A stretch of DNA of 64,000 nt, taken from NCBI GenBank assembly GCA_017983465.1, contig JAGOBK010000001.1, forward strand, positions 248,001 to 312,000, in the 5' to 3' direction. The notes below the pieces were generated by a model. It did not search any database. It saw only the letters and a program-made list of their open reading frames with translations, and was not told where the DNA came from. Below are positions 7,394-15,343 of this stretch, piece after piece; within the stretch, counting starts at the first letter, position 1, and the number at the start of each line of letters is the position of its first letter. This DNA is from Crocinitomicaceae bacterium. GTDB lineage: Bacteria; Bacteroidota; Bacteroidia; Flavobacteriales_D; Crocinitomicaceae. The translations under genes and the position numbers were made by a program.

Positions 7394-9304
7394 ATGTACC
7401 CATACCAACTAAATTCCCTGGAGGAATACCACCGTGCTTATCAAAAAAGTGTTCAACAACCTGAAGAATTTTGGGCTGAAATCGCTGAGAACTTCCAATG
7501 GAAAAAGAAGTGGGACAAGGTCTTGGATTGGGATTTTACTGAGCCTTCTATTCAATGGTTTAAAGGTGGGACGCTGAATATCACCGAAAATTGCCTAGAT
7601 CGTCATTTGACGGATAAAGGTGATCAAGCAGCTTTGATTTGGGAATCGAATAATCCAAGTGAGCCATCTGTTACCTACAGCTATAAAGAATTGCATGCAA
7701 AAGTGATGCAGTTTGCGCATGTCCTTCAAAATAACGGCGTTCAAAAAGGAGATCGTGTGTGTATTTACATGGGAATGATTCCTGAATTGACCATCGCCAC
7801 GCTTGCTTGTGCAAGAATTGGCGCAATTCACTCCATTATTTTTGGAGGATTCTCCGCTCAAGCAATTGCAGACCGATTGGATGATGCACAAGCGCGTTTT
7901 ATCGTTACTTGTGACGGCGCTTTTCGTGGCGCAAAGGATATTCCTTTGAAATCAGTGATCGATGATGCGTTAGTTGGAAATAAAACCATTGAACGCGTGA
8001 TTGTATTTGAGCGCACACGCGTACCTGTTTCTATGTTGAAAGGGCGCGATGTTTGGTGGACCGATGAAATCCAAAAAGTGGAGGAGGCAGGAAATCCATT
8101 TTTCCCTGCTGCAGAAATGGATGCAGAGGATATTCTCTTTATTCTTTACACTTCCGGCTCAACAGGAAAACCGAAAGGTGTTGTTCATACAACGGCGGGA
8201 TATATGGTTTGGACGAATTACACATTTGTCAACGTATTCCAATACAAACCCGGACAAATTCATTTCTGTACAGCAGATATCGGATGGATTACCGGTCATA
8301 GTTACATCATTTATGGTCCATTGAGTGCCGGAGCAACTTCCTTAATGTTTGAAGGAATTCCAACCTATCCCGATGCGGGAAGATTTTGGGACATCGTCGA
8401 TAAATTTAAAGTTGATATTCTTTACACAGCGCCGACAGCGATTCGCAGTTTAATGGGATTTGGATTGGAACACGTCGTTGACAAAGACTTGAGCTCCTTA
8501 AAAGTCCTTGGATCTGTTGGTGAGCCGATCAACGAAGAAGCTTGGCATTGGTACAATCAACACATTGGTAAAAACAACTGTCCGATTGTTGATACCTGGT
8601 GGCAAACCGAAACAGCTGGAGTACTCATCTCAAACTTAGCTGGAGTCACTCCAAGCAAACCATCTTACGCAACTTTGCCATTACCGGGTGTTCAACCATG
8701 TTTGGTGGATGATGCTGGAAAGGAAATTGAAGGAAACGGTGTGAATGGAAATCTGTGTATCAAATTTCCATGGCCGGGAATCATACGAACAACATACAAC
8801 GATCACGAGCGCTGTCGTCAAACGTATTTCTCTGTTTACGAGAATTACTATTTCACCGGGGATGGATGTTTACGAGACGATGATGGCATGTACCGCATTA
8901 CCGGACGCGTTGATGACGTATTGAACGTCAGTGGACATCGAATCGGAACAGCAGAAGTGGAAAATGCCATTAACATGCACACAGGCGTCATTGAAAGTGC
9001 AGTTGTTGGTTATCCACACGACATCAAAGGTCAAGGAATCTATGCTTACGTGATTATTGAGAATCAACACGGAGATGCTGCGTTGACCAAACAGGACATC
9101 CTTCAAACAGTTTCAAGGGTGATTGGCGCGATTGCAAAACCGGATAAAATCCAATTTGTTTCTGGGTTACCAAAAACACGCAGTGGAAAAATCATGCGTC
9201 GCATTTTACGAAAAATCGCAGAAGGAGACACTTCTAATCTAGGAGATACGAGCACTTTGCTTGATCCATCTATTGTTGATGAAATCAAATCTGGAGCTTT
9301 TTAG
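7394..9304 (+). CDS. acs: Acetyl-CoA synthetase (AMP-forming)
   Basis: The enzyme activates acetate to acetyl-CoA via acetyl-AMP in the cytoplasm. The 636-residue length is standard. ANL-superfamily signatures are clear: the P-loop YTSGSTGKPKGVVH (about residue 255), the WWQTETAG motif, YFTGDGCLRDDDGMY, the hinge aspartate in GRVDDVLNVSGHR, and the C-terminal catalytic lysine in PKTRSGKIMRR, which is the residue regulated by acetylation in many bacteria. It is a single-gene transcript whose last bases overlap the stop codon of the convergent GH13 gene. Confidence 0.96.
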   Translation: MYPYQLNSLEEYHRAYQKSVQQPEEFWAEIAENFQWKKKWDKVLDWDFTEPSIQWFKGGTLNITENCLDRHLTDKGDQAALIWESNNPSEPSVTYSYKELHAKVMQFAHVLQNNGVQKGDRVCIYMGMIPELTIATLACARIGAIHSIIFGGFSAQAIADRLDDAQARFIVTCDGAFRGAKDIPLKSVIDDALVGNKTIERVIVFERTRVPVSMLKGRDVWWTDEIQKVEEAGNPFFPAAEMDAEDILFILYTSGSTGKPKGVVHTTAGYMVWTNYTFVNVFQYKPGQIHFCTADIGWITGHSYIIYGPLSAGATSLMFEGIPTYPDAGRFWDIVDKFKVDILYTAPTAIRSLMGFGLEHVVDKDLSSLKVLGSVGEPINEEAWHWYNQHIGKNNCPIVDTWWQTETAGVLISNLAGVTPSKPSYATLPLPGVQPCLVDDAGKEIEGNGVNGNLCIKFPWPGIIRTTYNDHERCRQTYFSVYENYYFTGDGCLRDDDGMYRITGRVDDVLNVSGHRIGTAEVENAINMHTGVIESAVVGYPHDIKGQGIYAYVIIENQHGDAALTKQDILQTVSRVIGAIAKPDKIQFVSGLPKTRSGKIMRRILRKIAEGDTSNLGDTSTLLDPSIVDEIKSGAF

Positions 9305-10668
9305 TTTTTCAGAATGATGTACTGATAAGGAGTTAAACTAATCGTGCTATTCAAAGTATAACTCGCGTTTGTTAATGCATTGGTCCAATTACCAGTCAGT
9401 GGACTAGGTACAGAAAACGACTGATTCGAATTGCGCACATTCACAATGATGACCACATTCTCTGTACCTAGTGTTTTCTTTAAGCAAAGTACATTGGCAG
9501 AATTCACGAAATTAGAGATCGAACCTTTACGTGCGGCAGCGGATTCATTGTGAAATGCCAAGATGTCTTTATACGCCTGTAACATATCTTGATTGATGTT
9601 CCAATTGATCGGTGAGTTGGTAAAGAATGGAGTAGTGGTGCTGCGTCCAACTTCTTGTCCAGAGTATATTAACGGTACACCTCCCATAAATATCGCTGAA
9701 ACAGAAGCGGCTAAAGCACCTGCTTTCCCATTGAACAAACTCCAAGGCGAAGCATCCCAAGCAGACTCATCGTGGTTCGTTGTAAATCTAATTTTATGAT
9801 TTCCAACAGGCATATTCGTGTATTCTGACAAATGTGTATTGTACAACGAAGCTGACGTAGTTCCGTTCCAAACATTTTTACAAGCGGTGTAAAAATTCCA
9901 TCCGTAGGTTAAATGGAATCCAGCGGAATAATGATCCGCTCTTGTACCTTCCGCTAAAAACAATAAATCACGATTCGAAATGGAATTTAATGTCGTAATC
10001 GCTTCTTGCCAGAAATCGAAAGGAACACCGTCCGCATAATCACAACGGAATCCATCGACATTTGCTTCGAGTACCCAATATTTCATGGCATCAATCATCG
10101 CTAATTTCATGTCAGCATTGTTGAAATTTAAATCGGCTACATCGTTCCAATTCGTTCCGGGAGGAATTATGATGTTTCCTGCTGCATTTTGCGAATACCA
10201 ATCTGGATGTGCTGTAATCCAAGCATTATCCCAAGAAGTATGGTTTGCCACCCAGTCTAAAATGACTGACATTCCCAACTGATGCGCTTGTGTGGTTAAG
10301 GCTCTCAAGTCCGCCAAGGAACCATATTCGGTACTTACTTTTTTGTAATCTTTCACAGAATATGGAGAATGAACAGTATTTACAATCCCTTCTTCGTAAA
10401 TCGGCATCAACCAAATCGTATTTATTCCCAATGCTTTGATTTCAGTCAGACGATTGATGACCCCCTGTAAATCTCCTGTAGAACTGAAAGCGCGCAAATT
10501 CACCTCGTATATCACCGCATCTTCTGTTGCTGGCATGGAAGCAAAAGGTGTTCCATATTGATGGTAACCGGATGGATCAGTAGGAATTGGAGTAGGAGTC
10601 GGTACTTTATCTTTTTTACAAGACGTCAAACTTAGGAGAATAATACAGGCAAATTGAAGGTATTTCAT
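9301..10668 (-). CDS. Alpha-amylase family (GH13) lipoprotein
   Basis: A lipobox (LTSC, Cys17) follows a short signal peptide and is itself followed by a charged and proline-rich linker (KKDKVPTPTPIPTDP), so the enzyme is a lipoprotein, possibly surface exposed. The GH13 (beta/alpha)8 barrel shows its regions in order: DWVANHT (about 138-144), nucleophile Asp210 in GFRCDYAD, acid/base Glu240 in LAEGTRAD, and Asp300 in TTNHDES. A short C-terminal beta domain ends the 455-residue protein. The substrate is probably an alpha-glucan or maltooligosaccharide. It is next to, but not co-directional in a tight cluster with, the galactan operon. Its end shares stop-codon bases with acs. Confidence 0.9.
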   Translation of the reverse strand: MKYLQFACIILLSLTSCKKDKVPTPTPIPTDPSGYHQYGTPFASMPATEDAVIYEVNLRAFSSTGDLQGVINRLTEIKALGINTIWLMPIYEEGIVNTVHSPYSVKDYKKVSTEYGSLADLRALTTQAHQLGMSVILDWVANHTSWDNAWITAHPDWYSQNAAGNIIIPPGTNWNDVADLNFNNADMKLAMIDAMKYWVLEANVDGFRCDYADGVPFDFWQEAITTLNSISNRDLLFLAEGTRADHYSAGFHLTYGWNFYTACKNVWNGTTSASLYNTHLSEYTNMPVGNHKIRFTTNHDESAWDASPWSLFNGKAGALAASVSAIFMGGVPLIYSGQEVGRSTTTPFFTNSPINWNINQDMLQAYKDILAFHNESAAARKGSISNFVNSANVLCLKKTLGTENVVIIVNVRNSNQSFSVPSPLTGNWTNALTNASYTLNSTISLTPYQYIILKN

Positions 10669-10802
10669 GATATAATTTAAGTGTCAAATATACATACATT
10701 TAAATGCTTAAAGATCTATCGATGAAATCTCTCATGAAATAAATTCAAAGTTGATTCGTTATGCTATTCCATGGTTTTTTAAAAAAAAAATTATGGGAGT
10801 TG

Positions 10803-10833
10803 TTGTTAAATGTAAACTAAATAGTTAACTTTG
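10803..10833 (+). promoter_or_regulatory. Promoter overlapping the toxin start (TTG-N20-TAACTTTG)
   Basis: A -33 TTG (10803-10805) and a -7 TAACTTTG (10826-10833) are separated by 20 bases, a good Bacteroidota arrangement. The -7 box contains the TTG (10831) that looks like the toxin start codon. Confidence 0.6.
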
Positions 10834-11172
10834 GAGAAAATTAGAGAATTTAGATTTTATAAAGAGCGTTTTTTAAGCTTTTACTTTGAGCAATCACCAA
10901 AGGTTCAGACCAAAATCGATTACATCTTAGATTATATACGTTTCGAACGAGAAGTACCCGTTAAATTCTTCAAGAAACTTGTTTCAAGCAATGGAATCTA
11001 TGAGGTACGCGTATTAACCAGCGAAAAGAGTATTCGCATCCTTTGTTTCAAAGAAAAAGAAGAATTGATTATTCTCACAAACTGTTTTGTAAAGAAATCC
11101 CAAAAAACGCCATTAAAAGAAATTCGTTTAGCAGAAAAACTTAAAAAAGAATACAGCCATGGAAAAGATTAG
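10831..11172 (+). CDS. HigB/RelE-type toxin (Gp49-like)
   Basis: A 113-residue basic protein of the phage-derived Gp49-like/HigB family, whose members are usually ribosome-dependent mRNA endonucleases. The segments REFRFYKERFLSFY near the N-terminus, KFFKKL...NGIYEVRV and IRILCFKEKEELIILTNCFVKKSQKTP match the family profile, including the final K-K-x-x-K-T-P. The start is uncertain. TTG at 10831 gives the expected N-terminus (MEKIREF) but lies inside a -7 promoter box; the only nearby downstream alternative in frame is ATT at 10840. The gene overlaps the antitoxin by 14 bases, as is usual for toxin-first higBA modules. Confidence 0.8.
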   Translation: MEKIREFRFYKERFLSFYFEQSPKVQTKIDYILDYIRFEREVPVKFFKKLVSSNGIYEVRVLTSEKSIRILCFKEKEELIILTNCFVKKSQKTPLKEIRLAEKLKKEYSHGKD

Positions 11173-11449
11173 CACATTTGAAGAATTATTGCAAGCCAAA
11201 TATGGCTCAAGAGGCAGTGAAAAACGCGATCAATTCGATCGTGAGTCCATTGCATTTCGCTTAGGCGAACAACTCAAAGCTGCGCGAAAAGAAGCAAAGC
11301 TATCACAAGAACAATTAGCCGAAAGAACCGGCACGAAGAAAAGCTACATCTCGCGTATTGAGCGCGGGATGAGCGACATTCAATTTTCTACATTTTTCAA
11401 ATTGGTAGAAATTGGGTTACAACGTCGATTATTGGTGGAGATTATCTAA
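11159..11449 (+). CDS. HigA-type antitoxin, XRE-family HTH
   Basis: The 96-residue protein has an N-terminal region of about 30 residues that could mask the toxin. A Cro/C1-type helix-turn-helix follows at about residues 38-73 (LSQEQLAERTGTKKSYISRI ending in ERG). It overlaps the upstream toxin gene by 14 bases, so the two are co-transcribed and probably translationally coupled. It should neutralise the toxin and repress the shared promoter at 10803-10833. The module is convergent with the galactose symporter gene, 2 bases from its stop codon, and may have been inserted at the end of that operon. Confidence 0.85.
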   Translation: MEKISTFEELLQAKYGSRGSEKRDQFDRESIAFRLGEQLKAARKEAKLSQEQLAERTGTKKSYISRIERGMSDIQFSTFFKLVEIGLQRRLLVEII

Positions 11450-11451
11450 TT

Positions 11452-13122
11452 CTACCAAAATATAGTGTAAAGTGCCACTAGCAAGGAAAGAATAACAAGC
11501 ATTCCAACGATGAAACTGTTGGATAAGCGGAACATGTTTCGGTCGATCTCCATGGCATTTGGAATAACGCCACGTTTCGTTTCTCTTAAACTAATGACAA
11601 TCATTCCCATTGCACAAAGGACGAAAACAAATCCCATGCGGTCAATGAATGGAATTTCATACACACCATTCGCATTTTTCACCGCAAATCCTATTGGATT
11701 CAAACTTTTCAAAGAAACAAAAAGAGGAAGGAACTTCAACAAAATAGAGAAGATGAATCCACCAATGGTTGCAAACAAGGCTGCATTTGAGGTGGTTTTC
11801 TTCCAGAAGAATCCAAAGATGAACATCGCAAAAATCCCCGGACTAACGAATCCAGTATACTCTTGAATGTATTGGAATCCACCTTTTTTATCGATGCCCA
11901 AGAATGGTGATACCGCCATTGCGATTAACATCGCCACAACAATCGAAATTTTACCCACATTCACCAACGATTTCTCGGAGGCTTCTGGATTGATTTTCGT
12001 TTGGTAAATATCCAAGGTGAAAATTGTTGCAATACTATTCGCTTTTCCAGCTAAAGAAGCCACAATCGCAGCTGTTAAAGCCGCAAAGGACAATCCCTTC
12101 AATCCAGAAGGCAATAAATTTAACAACACCGGATAAGCTCGATCTGGATTTAATTCTCCTCCTTGCAACATCTCGGTTTGAAAATGTCCGTTTTGATAGA
12201 GGACATATGCAGCGATTCCCGGCAGGACAACAATCACCGGCATTAATAATTTCAAAAACGCCGCAAACAAAATTCCACCACGTGCTGTTTTTAAGTCTGC
12301 TCCCAAAGCACGTTGGGTGATGTATTGATTACAGCCCCAATAATTCAAATTGATGATTAACATTCCTCCAATTAATACGGACAAACCAGGAAGGTCCATG
12401 TAGTTTGAATTAGATGTGTCAAAAATCATGTGAAAATGATCCCCGGCTTGACTTTTTAAATAAGTTAATCCATCCCAAACGCCAGATCCACCGAATTCTT
12501 TTGCGACTAAATCTACTGCTAAATAGGTTGTCACGAGCCCACCAAGGATTAAAAAGAATACCTGGATAACATCCGTAAATCCAATCACTTTCATTCCACC
12601 AAGTGTAATGATCACTGCGAAAATCGCTAAGAATGCCATGCATAAAAACAAGTTCAAACCAGAGATACTACTAATTGCTAAAGCGCCCAAATATAAAATT
12701 GCTGTTAGATTAACGAATACATACAGCATCAACCAAAATACCGCCATAATCATGGCCACTTGTCCATTGTAGCGCTTCTTCAAATACTGTGGCATCGTTG
12801 AGATTTTATTCTTCAAATAAACGGGCATGAAAAACACTGCCACAAGAATCAATACAGCCGCGGACATCCATTCGTAGGTCGCGATCGCTAATCCCATTTT
12901 GAATCCACTTCCGCTCATGCCGATGAATTGTTCTGCACTAATGTTACTGGCAATCAAGGATGCGCCAATCGCCCACCAAGTCAAGGATCCTTCCGCTAAA
13001 AAGTAATCTTGGCTATTCAAGGATTCTTTTTGCTTGCGTTTGTAAATCCAAAAGCCATATCCGACAATAATGATGAAATACACAAGAAACACAAGAAAAT
13101 CCGTAGTAGATAAAGTATGCAT
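11452..13122 (-). CDS. Na+/galactose symporter (SSS family, SGLT-like)
   Basis: This 556-residue membrane protein with about 14 hydrophobic helices belongs to the sodium:solute symporter family. It is close in pattern to Vibrio vSGLT, the structurally known Na+/galactose transporter. Residues equivalent to the vSGLT sugar site can be seen: Gln65 (SAEQF), Glu84 (YEWMS), Asn258 and Tyr261 (NLNYWGCNQY), Lys291 (FAAFLKL), and a Gln in the FQYIQEYTGFVSPG loop. The Na+-site segment VASLAGKANSIATIF is also present. It is the last gene of the galactan operon, 3 bases after galT, and so would import the galactose released outside the inner membrane. Confidence 0.9.
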   Translation of the reverse strand: MHTLSTTDFLVFLVYFIIIVGYGFWIYKRKQKESLNSQDYFLAEGSLTWWAIGASLIASNISAEQFIGMSGSGFKMGLAIATYEWMSAAVLILVAVFFMPVYLKNKISTMPQYLKKRYNGQVAMIMAVFWLMLYVFVNLTAILYLGALAISSISGLNLFLCMAFLAIFAVIITLGGMKVIGFTDVIQVFFLILGGLVTTYLAVDLVAKEFGGSGVWDGLTYLKSQAGDHFHMIFDTSNSNYMDLPGLSVLIGGMLIINLNYWGCNQYITQRALGADLKTARGGILFAAFLKLLMPVIVVLPGIAAYVLYQNGHFQTEMLQGGELNPDRAYPVLLNLLPSGLKGLSFAALTAAIVASLAGKANSIATIFTLDIYQTKINPEASEKSLVNVGKISIVVAMLIAMAVSPFLGIDKKGGFQYIQEYTGFVSPGIFAMFIFGFFWKKTTSNAALFATIGGFIFSILLKFLPLFVSLKSLNPIGFAVKNANGVYEIPFIDRMGFVFVLCAMGMIVISLRETKRGVIPNAMEIDRNMFRLSNSFIVGMLVILSLLVALYTIFW

Positions 13123-13125
13123 GAT

Positions 13126-14172
13126 TTAGGTCGTTTTATAATGAATCGATGAAAGAGATCGAAGTCTTTCCGCGCTTTGTTCTGGAGTAATGTCCCGCTG
13201 TGCTTCCCCCAGCATTTCATAGCCTACTTGGAATTTCTTCACACTTGAGCTACGTAAAAGTGGTGGATAAAAATGCATGTGCATGGTCCATTCGGGATGA
13301 TTCTCCCCATCCGTTGGCGCTTGATGAATTCCAGCAGAGTAGGGAAAGGAGCAGTGAAACAGATTGTCGTATTTAACTGTTACACAGTGTATCATTTCTG
13401 CAAAACTCAATTGCTGCTCATGGTTCAAATCACTTAGGTTGTCACATGGGAATTTACTGATAATCATGGTTTCAAATGGCCACGTCGCCCAATAAGGGAC
13501 AAGAAGTACAAAGTGTTCATTCTCTGCAATAATGCGTTCTTGTTTCGTTAGTTCTTCTTGAACATAATCCAAAAGTAATGGACTACCATTCTTTTTGTAA
13601 TAATTCAATAGCTGCTTATGCGTTTTCGCTACTTGCGTTGGAATTGATTCTTGCGCCCAAATTTGTCCGTGTGGATGCGGGTTGCTACACCCCATCACAC
13701 TTCCCTTGTTTTCAAAAATCTGTACGTGATTGATGTAATTCAAAGAACCCAGCGTTCTGTATTCGTTTGTCCAGGTTTCGATGATGGAATGCAATTCTTG
13801 AATGGTCATTTCCGCCAATGTCAAAGCGTGATTTGGCGAAAAACACACCACTTTATTGATACCTCGCTCTGCTTTGCTTTGAAAGAAATTCGAATCAGAA
13901 TGAATCTGTTCCACTGGATCTTTCATCAATGCAGAAAAATCATTTTCAAACACAAAGGTCGAAGCGTATGCTTCATTCTGTGCTCCATTGGAACGCACAT
14001 TTCCTGGACACAAATAACAGTTTTCGTCGTGAGTTGGACGCTGTTCCTCGTTTAAATCTTCTGTTTGTCCTTGCCACGGACGCAAAGCGCGCTGCGGTGA
14101 AACGAGAATCCATTCATCCAATAATGGATTGTAACGTCGATGCGGATGTATGTCTTGGTTAAACTTGTTCAT
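13126..14172 (-). CDS. galT: Galactose-1-phosphate uridylyltransferase
   Basis: GalT exchanges UMP between UDP-glucose and galactose-1-phosphate in the Leloir pathway. From ATG 14172 the protein has 348 residues. It shows the zinc ligands Cys52 and Cys55 (CYLC) and His115, and the active-site motif NPHPHGQIW with the uridylylated histidine in the His-Pro-His at 166-168. The second HIT-like half has ENEHFVLLVPYWATWPFE and HMHFYPP. An upstream in-frame ATG at 14229 would add 19 residues and lengthen the overlap with galK, so the inner start (14-base overlap) is preferred. Confidence 0.95.
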   Translation of the reverse strand: MNKFNQDIHPHRRYNPLLDEWILVSPQRALRPWQGQTEDLNEEQRPTHDENCYLCPGNVRSNGAQNEAYASTFVFENDFSALMKDPVEQIHSDSNFFQSKAERGINKVVCFSPNHALTLAEMTIQELHSIIETWTNEYRTLGSLNYINHVQIFENKGSVMGCSNPHPHGQIWAQESIPTQVAKTHKQLLNYYKKNGSPLLLDYVQEELTKQERIIAENEHFVLLVPYWATWPFETMIISKFPCDNLSDLNHEQQLSFAEMIHCVTVKYDNLFHCSFPYSAGIHQAPTDGENHPEWTMHMHFYPPLLRSSSVKKFQVGYEMLGEAQRDITPEQSAERLRSLSSIHYKTT

Positions 14173-15343
14173 GCCATGTGAGGTGTTGAATTCCTTGACT
14201 AATGTTAATTGGATACGCTTTTGCTTCAATGCTAAATTTTGCTAAATATTCATGGGTAAGCGCTTGAATCACGGAATGTTGACAATCCTTTTTCAATAGA
14301 ACAAGTAAGCAACCTCCGAATCCACCGCCCATCATTCGTGCACCGAGGACATCTTTGTGATTTACGGCGCTTTGATGTAGGAAATCCAGTTCGATGCAAC
14401 TGACATCGTATTGAGCGGAAAGTCCTTCGTGGGTTTGATTCAACAAGCTTCCGAGTAATTGCTCGTCTTTGTTTTCTAAGGCTGACATCGCTAAATGCAC
14501 TCGTTCAATTTCTGCAACTACATAAGATGCTCGTCTGAAGGAGATTTCTCCCATTTGCTCTCGCGTTGCTAGTAAATGTCTCATTTCACATTGACGAAAT
14601 GAACTGACTTCCGGAAAAGACTGTTTCACGATGTCAAGCGCATGTTCACATTCGGAGCGACGTTGGTTGTACGCTGATTCTGCTAAATCGTGCTTAACAC
14701 AAGAATCGATGAGTAAGAAGGTACTGTTTTCCAATTCCGCATGAACGAAATTCAAGGACAAATCCTGACAATCCATTAAGATAAAGGAATTCTTTTGACC
14801 AAAAACGCTGGCAAATTGATCCATGAGTCCACAATTCACACCGGCAAACTCGTGCTCTGTTCGTTGTCCAATGAGTGCCAATTCTTGTTTCGTTTTTCCG
14901 GCCTTCGTCCATTCGTTTAATGCGTAAGCAAAACCACAACTCAATGCTGCAGACGAGGAAAGTCCTGCGCCGATTGGAATACTGCTTTGAAAAACGAGTT
15001 GAAACGGTGAAATCTCCATTCCAGAAAATTGGTGCAATACTCCTTTGATATAATTTGTCCAATGGTGCTGATCCGCCTGAAAATCTTCCTGTGCATCGAA
15101 ATGAAATTCTTCTTCAAGGTCCAATGCCTGCACGATTGATTTCTCCGTAGAAGATGGTCCAAGCGCGAAGCCAACATATTTGTCAATCGCCGCTGGACAC
15201 ACGAATCCGTCGTTGTAATCGATATGCTCACCGATTAAGTTGATGCGTCCTGGTGCAAATACAAGTAGGGCAGGGCTCTTTCCAAATTGCGCCTTGAAGT
15301 TTAAACTTATTTCCCGGATGAGTGCATTTGGAATATCCATCAT
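14159..15343 (-). CDS. galK: Galactokinase
   Basis: GalK phosphorylates alpha-galactose to galactose-1-phosphate with ATP. The 394-residue GHMP kinase shows its three signatures: the galactokinase motif GRINLIGEHIDYNDG (about 32-46), the ATP-binding GAGLSSSAALS (about 129-139), and the C-terminal GGGFGGC. The catalytic Asp lies in CGLMDQFAS. It starts within the last bases of the GH2 gene (4-base overlap) and overlaps galT by 14 bases, so translation is probably coupled along the operon. Confidence 0.96.
   Translation of the reverse strand: MMDIPNALIREISLNFKAQFGKSPALLVFAPGRINLIGEHIDYNDGFVCPAAIDKYVGFALGPSSTEKSIVQALDLEEEFHFDAQEDFQADQHHWTNYIKGVLHQFSGMEISPFQLVFQSSIPIGAGLSSSAALSCGFAYALNEWTKAGKTKQELALIGQRTEHEFAGVNCGLMDQFASVFGQKNSFILMDCQDLSLNFVHAELENSTFLLIDSCVKHDLAESAYNQRRSECEHALDIVKQSFPEVSSFRQCEMRHLLATREQMGEISFRRASYVVAEIERVHLAMSALENKDEQLLGSLLNQTHEGLSAQYDVSCIELDFLHQSAVNHKDVLGARMMGGGFGGCLLVLLKKDCQHSVIQALTHEYLAKFSIEAKAYPINISQGIQHLTWHEQV

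Noticed and set aside
9301-10668. GH13 amylase as part of the galactan operon
   Set aside because: It is on the same strand but separated from the symporter gene by the oppositely oriented toxin-antitoxin pair, and its substrate class is alpha-glucan.
10831-11449. Evidence that the toxin-antitoxin pair sits in a mobile element
   Set aside because: No integrase, transposase, flanking direct repeats or tRNA target was seen around it. Lateral origin is possible but unsupported.
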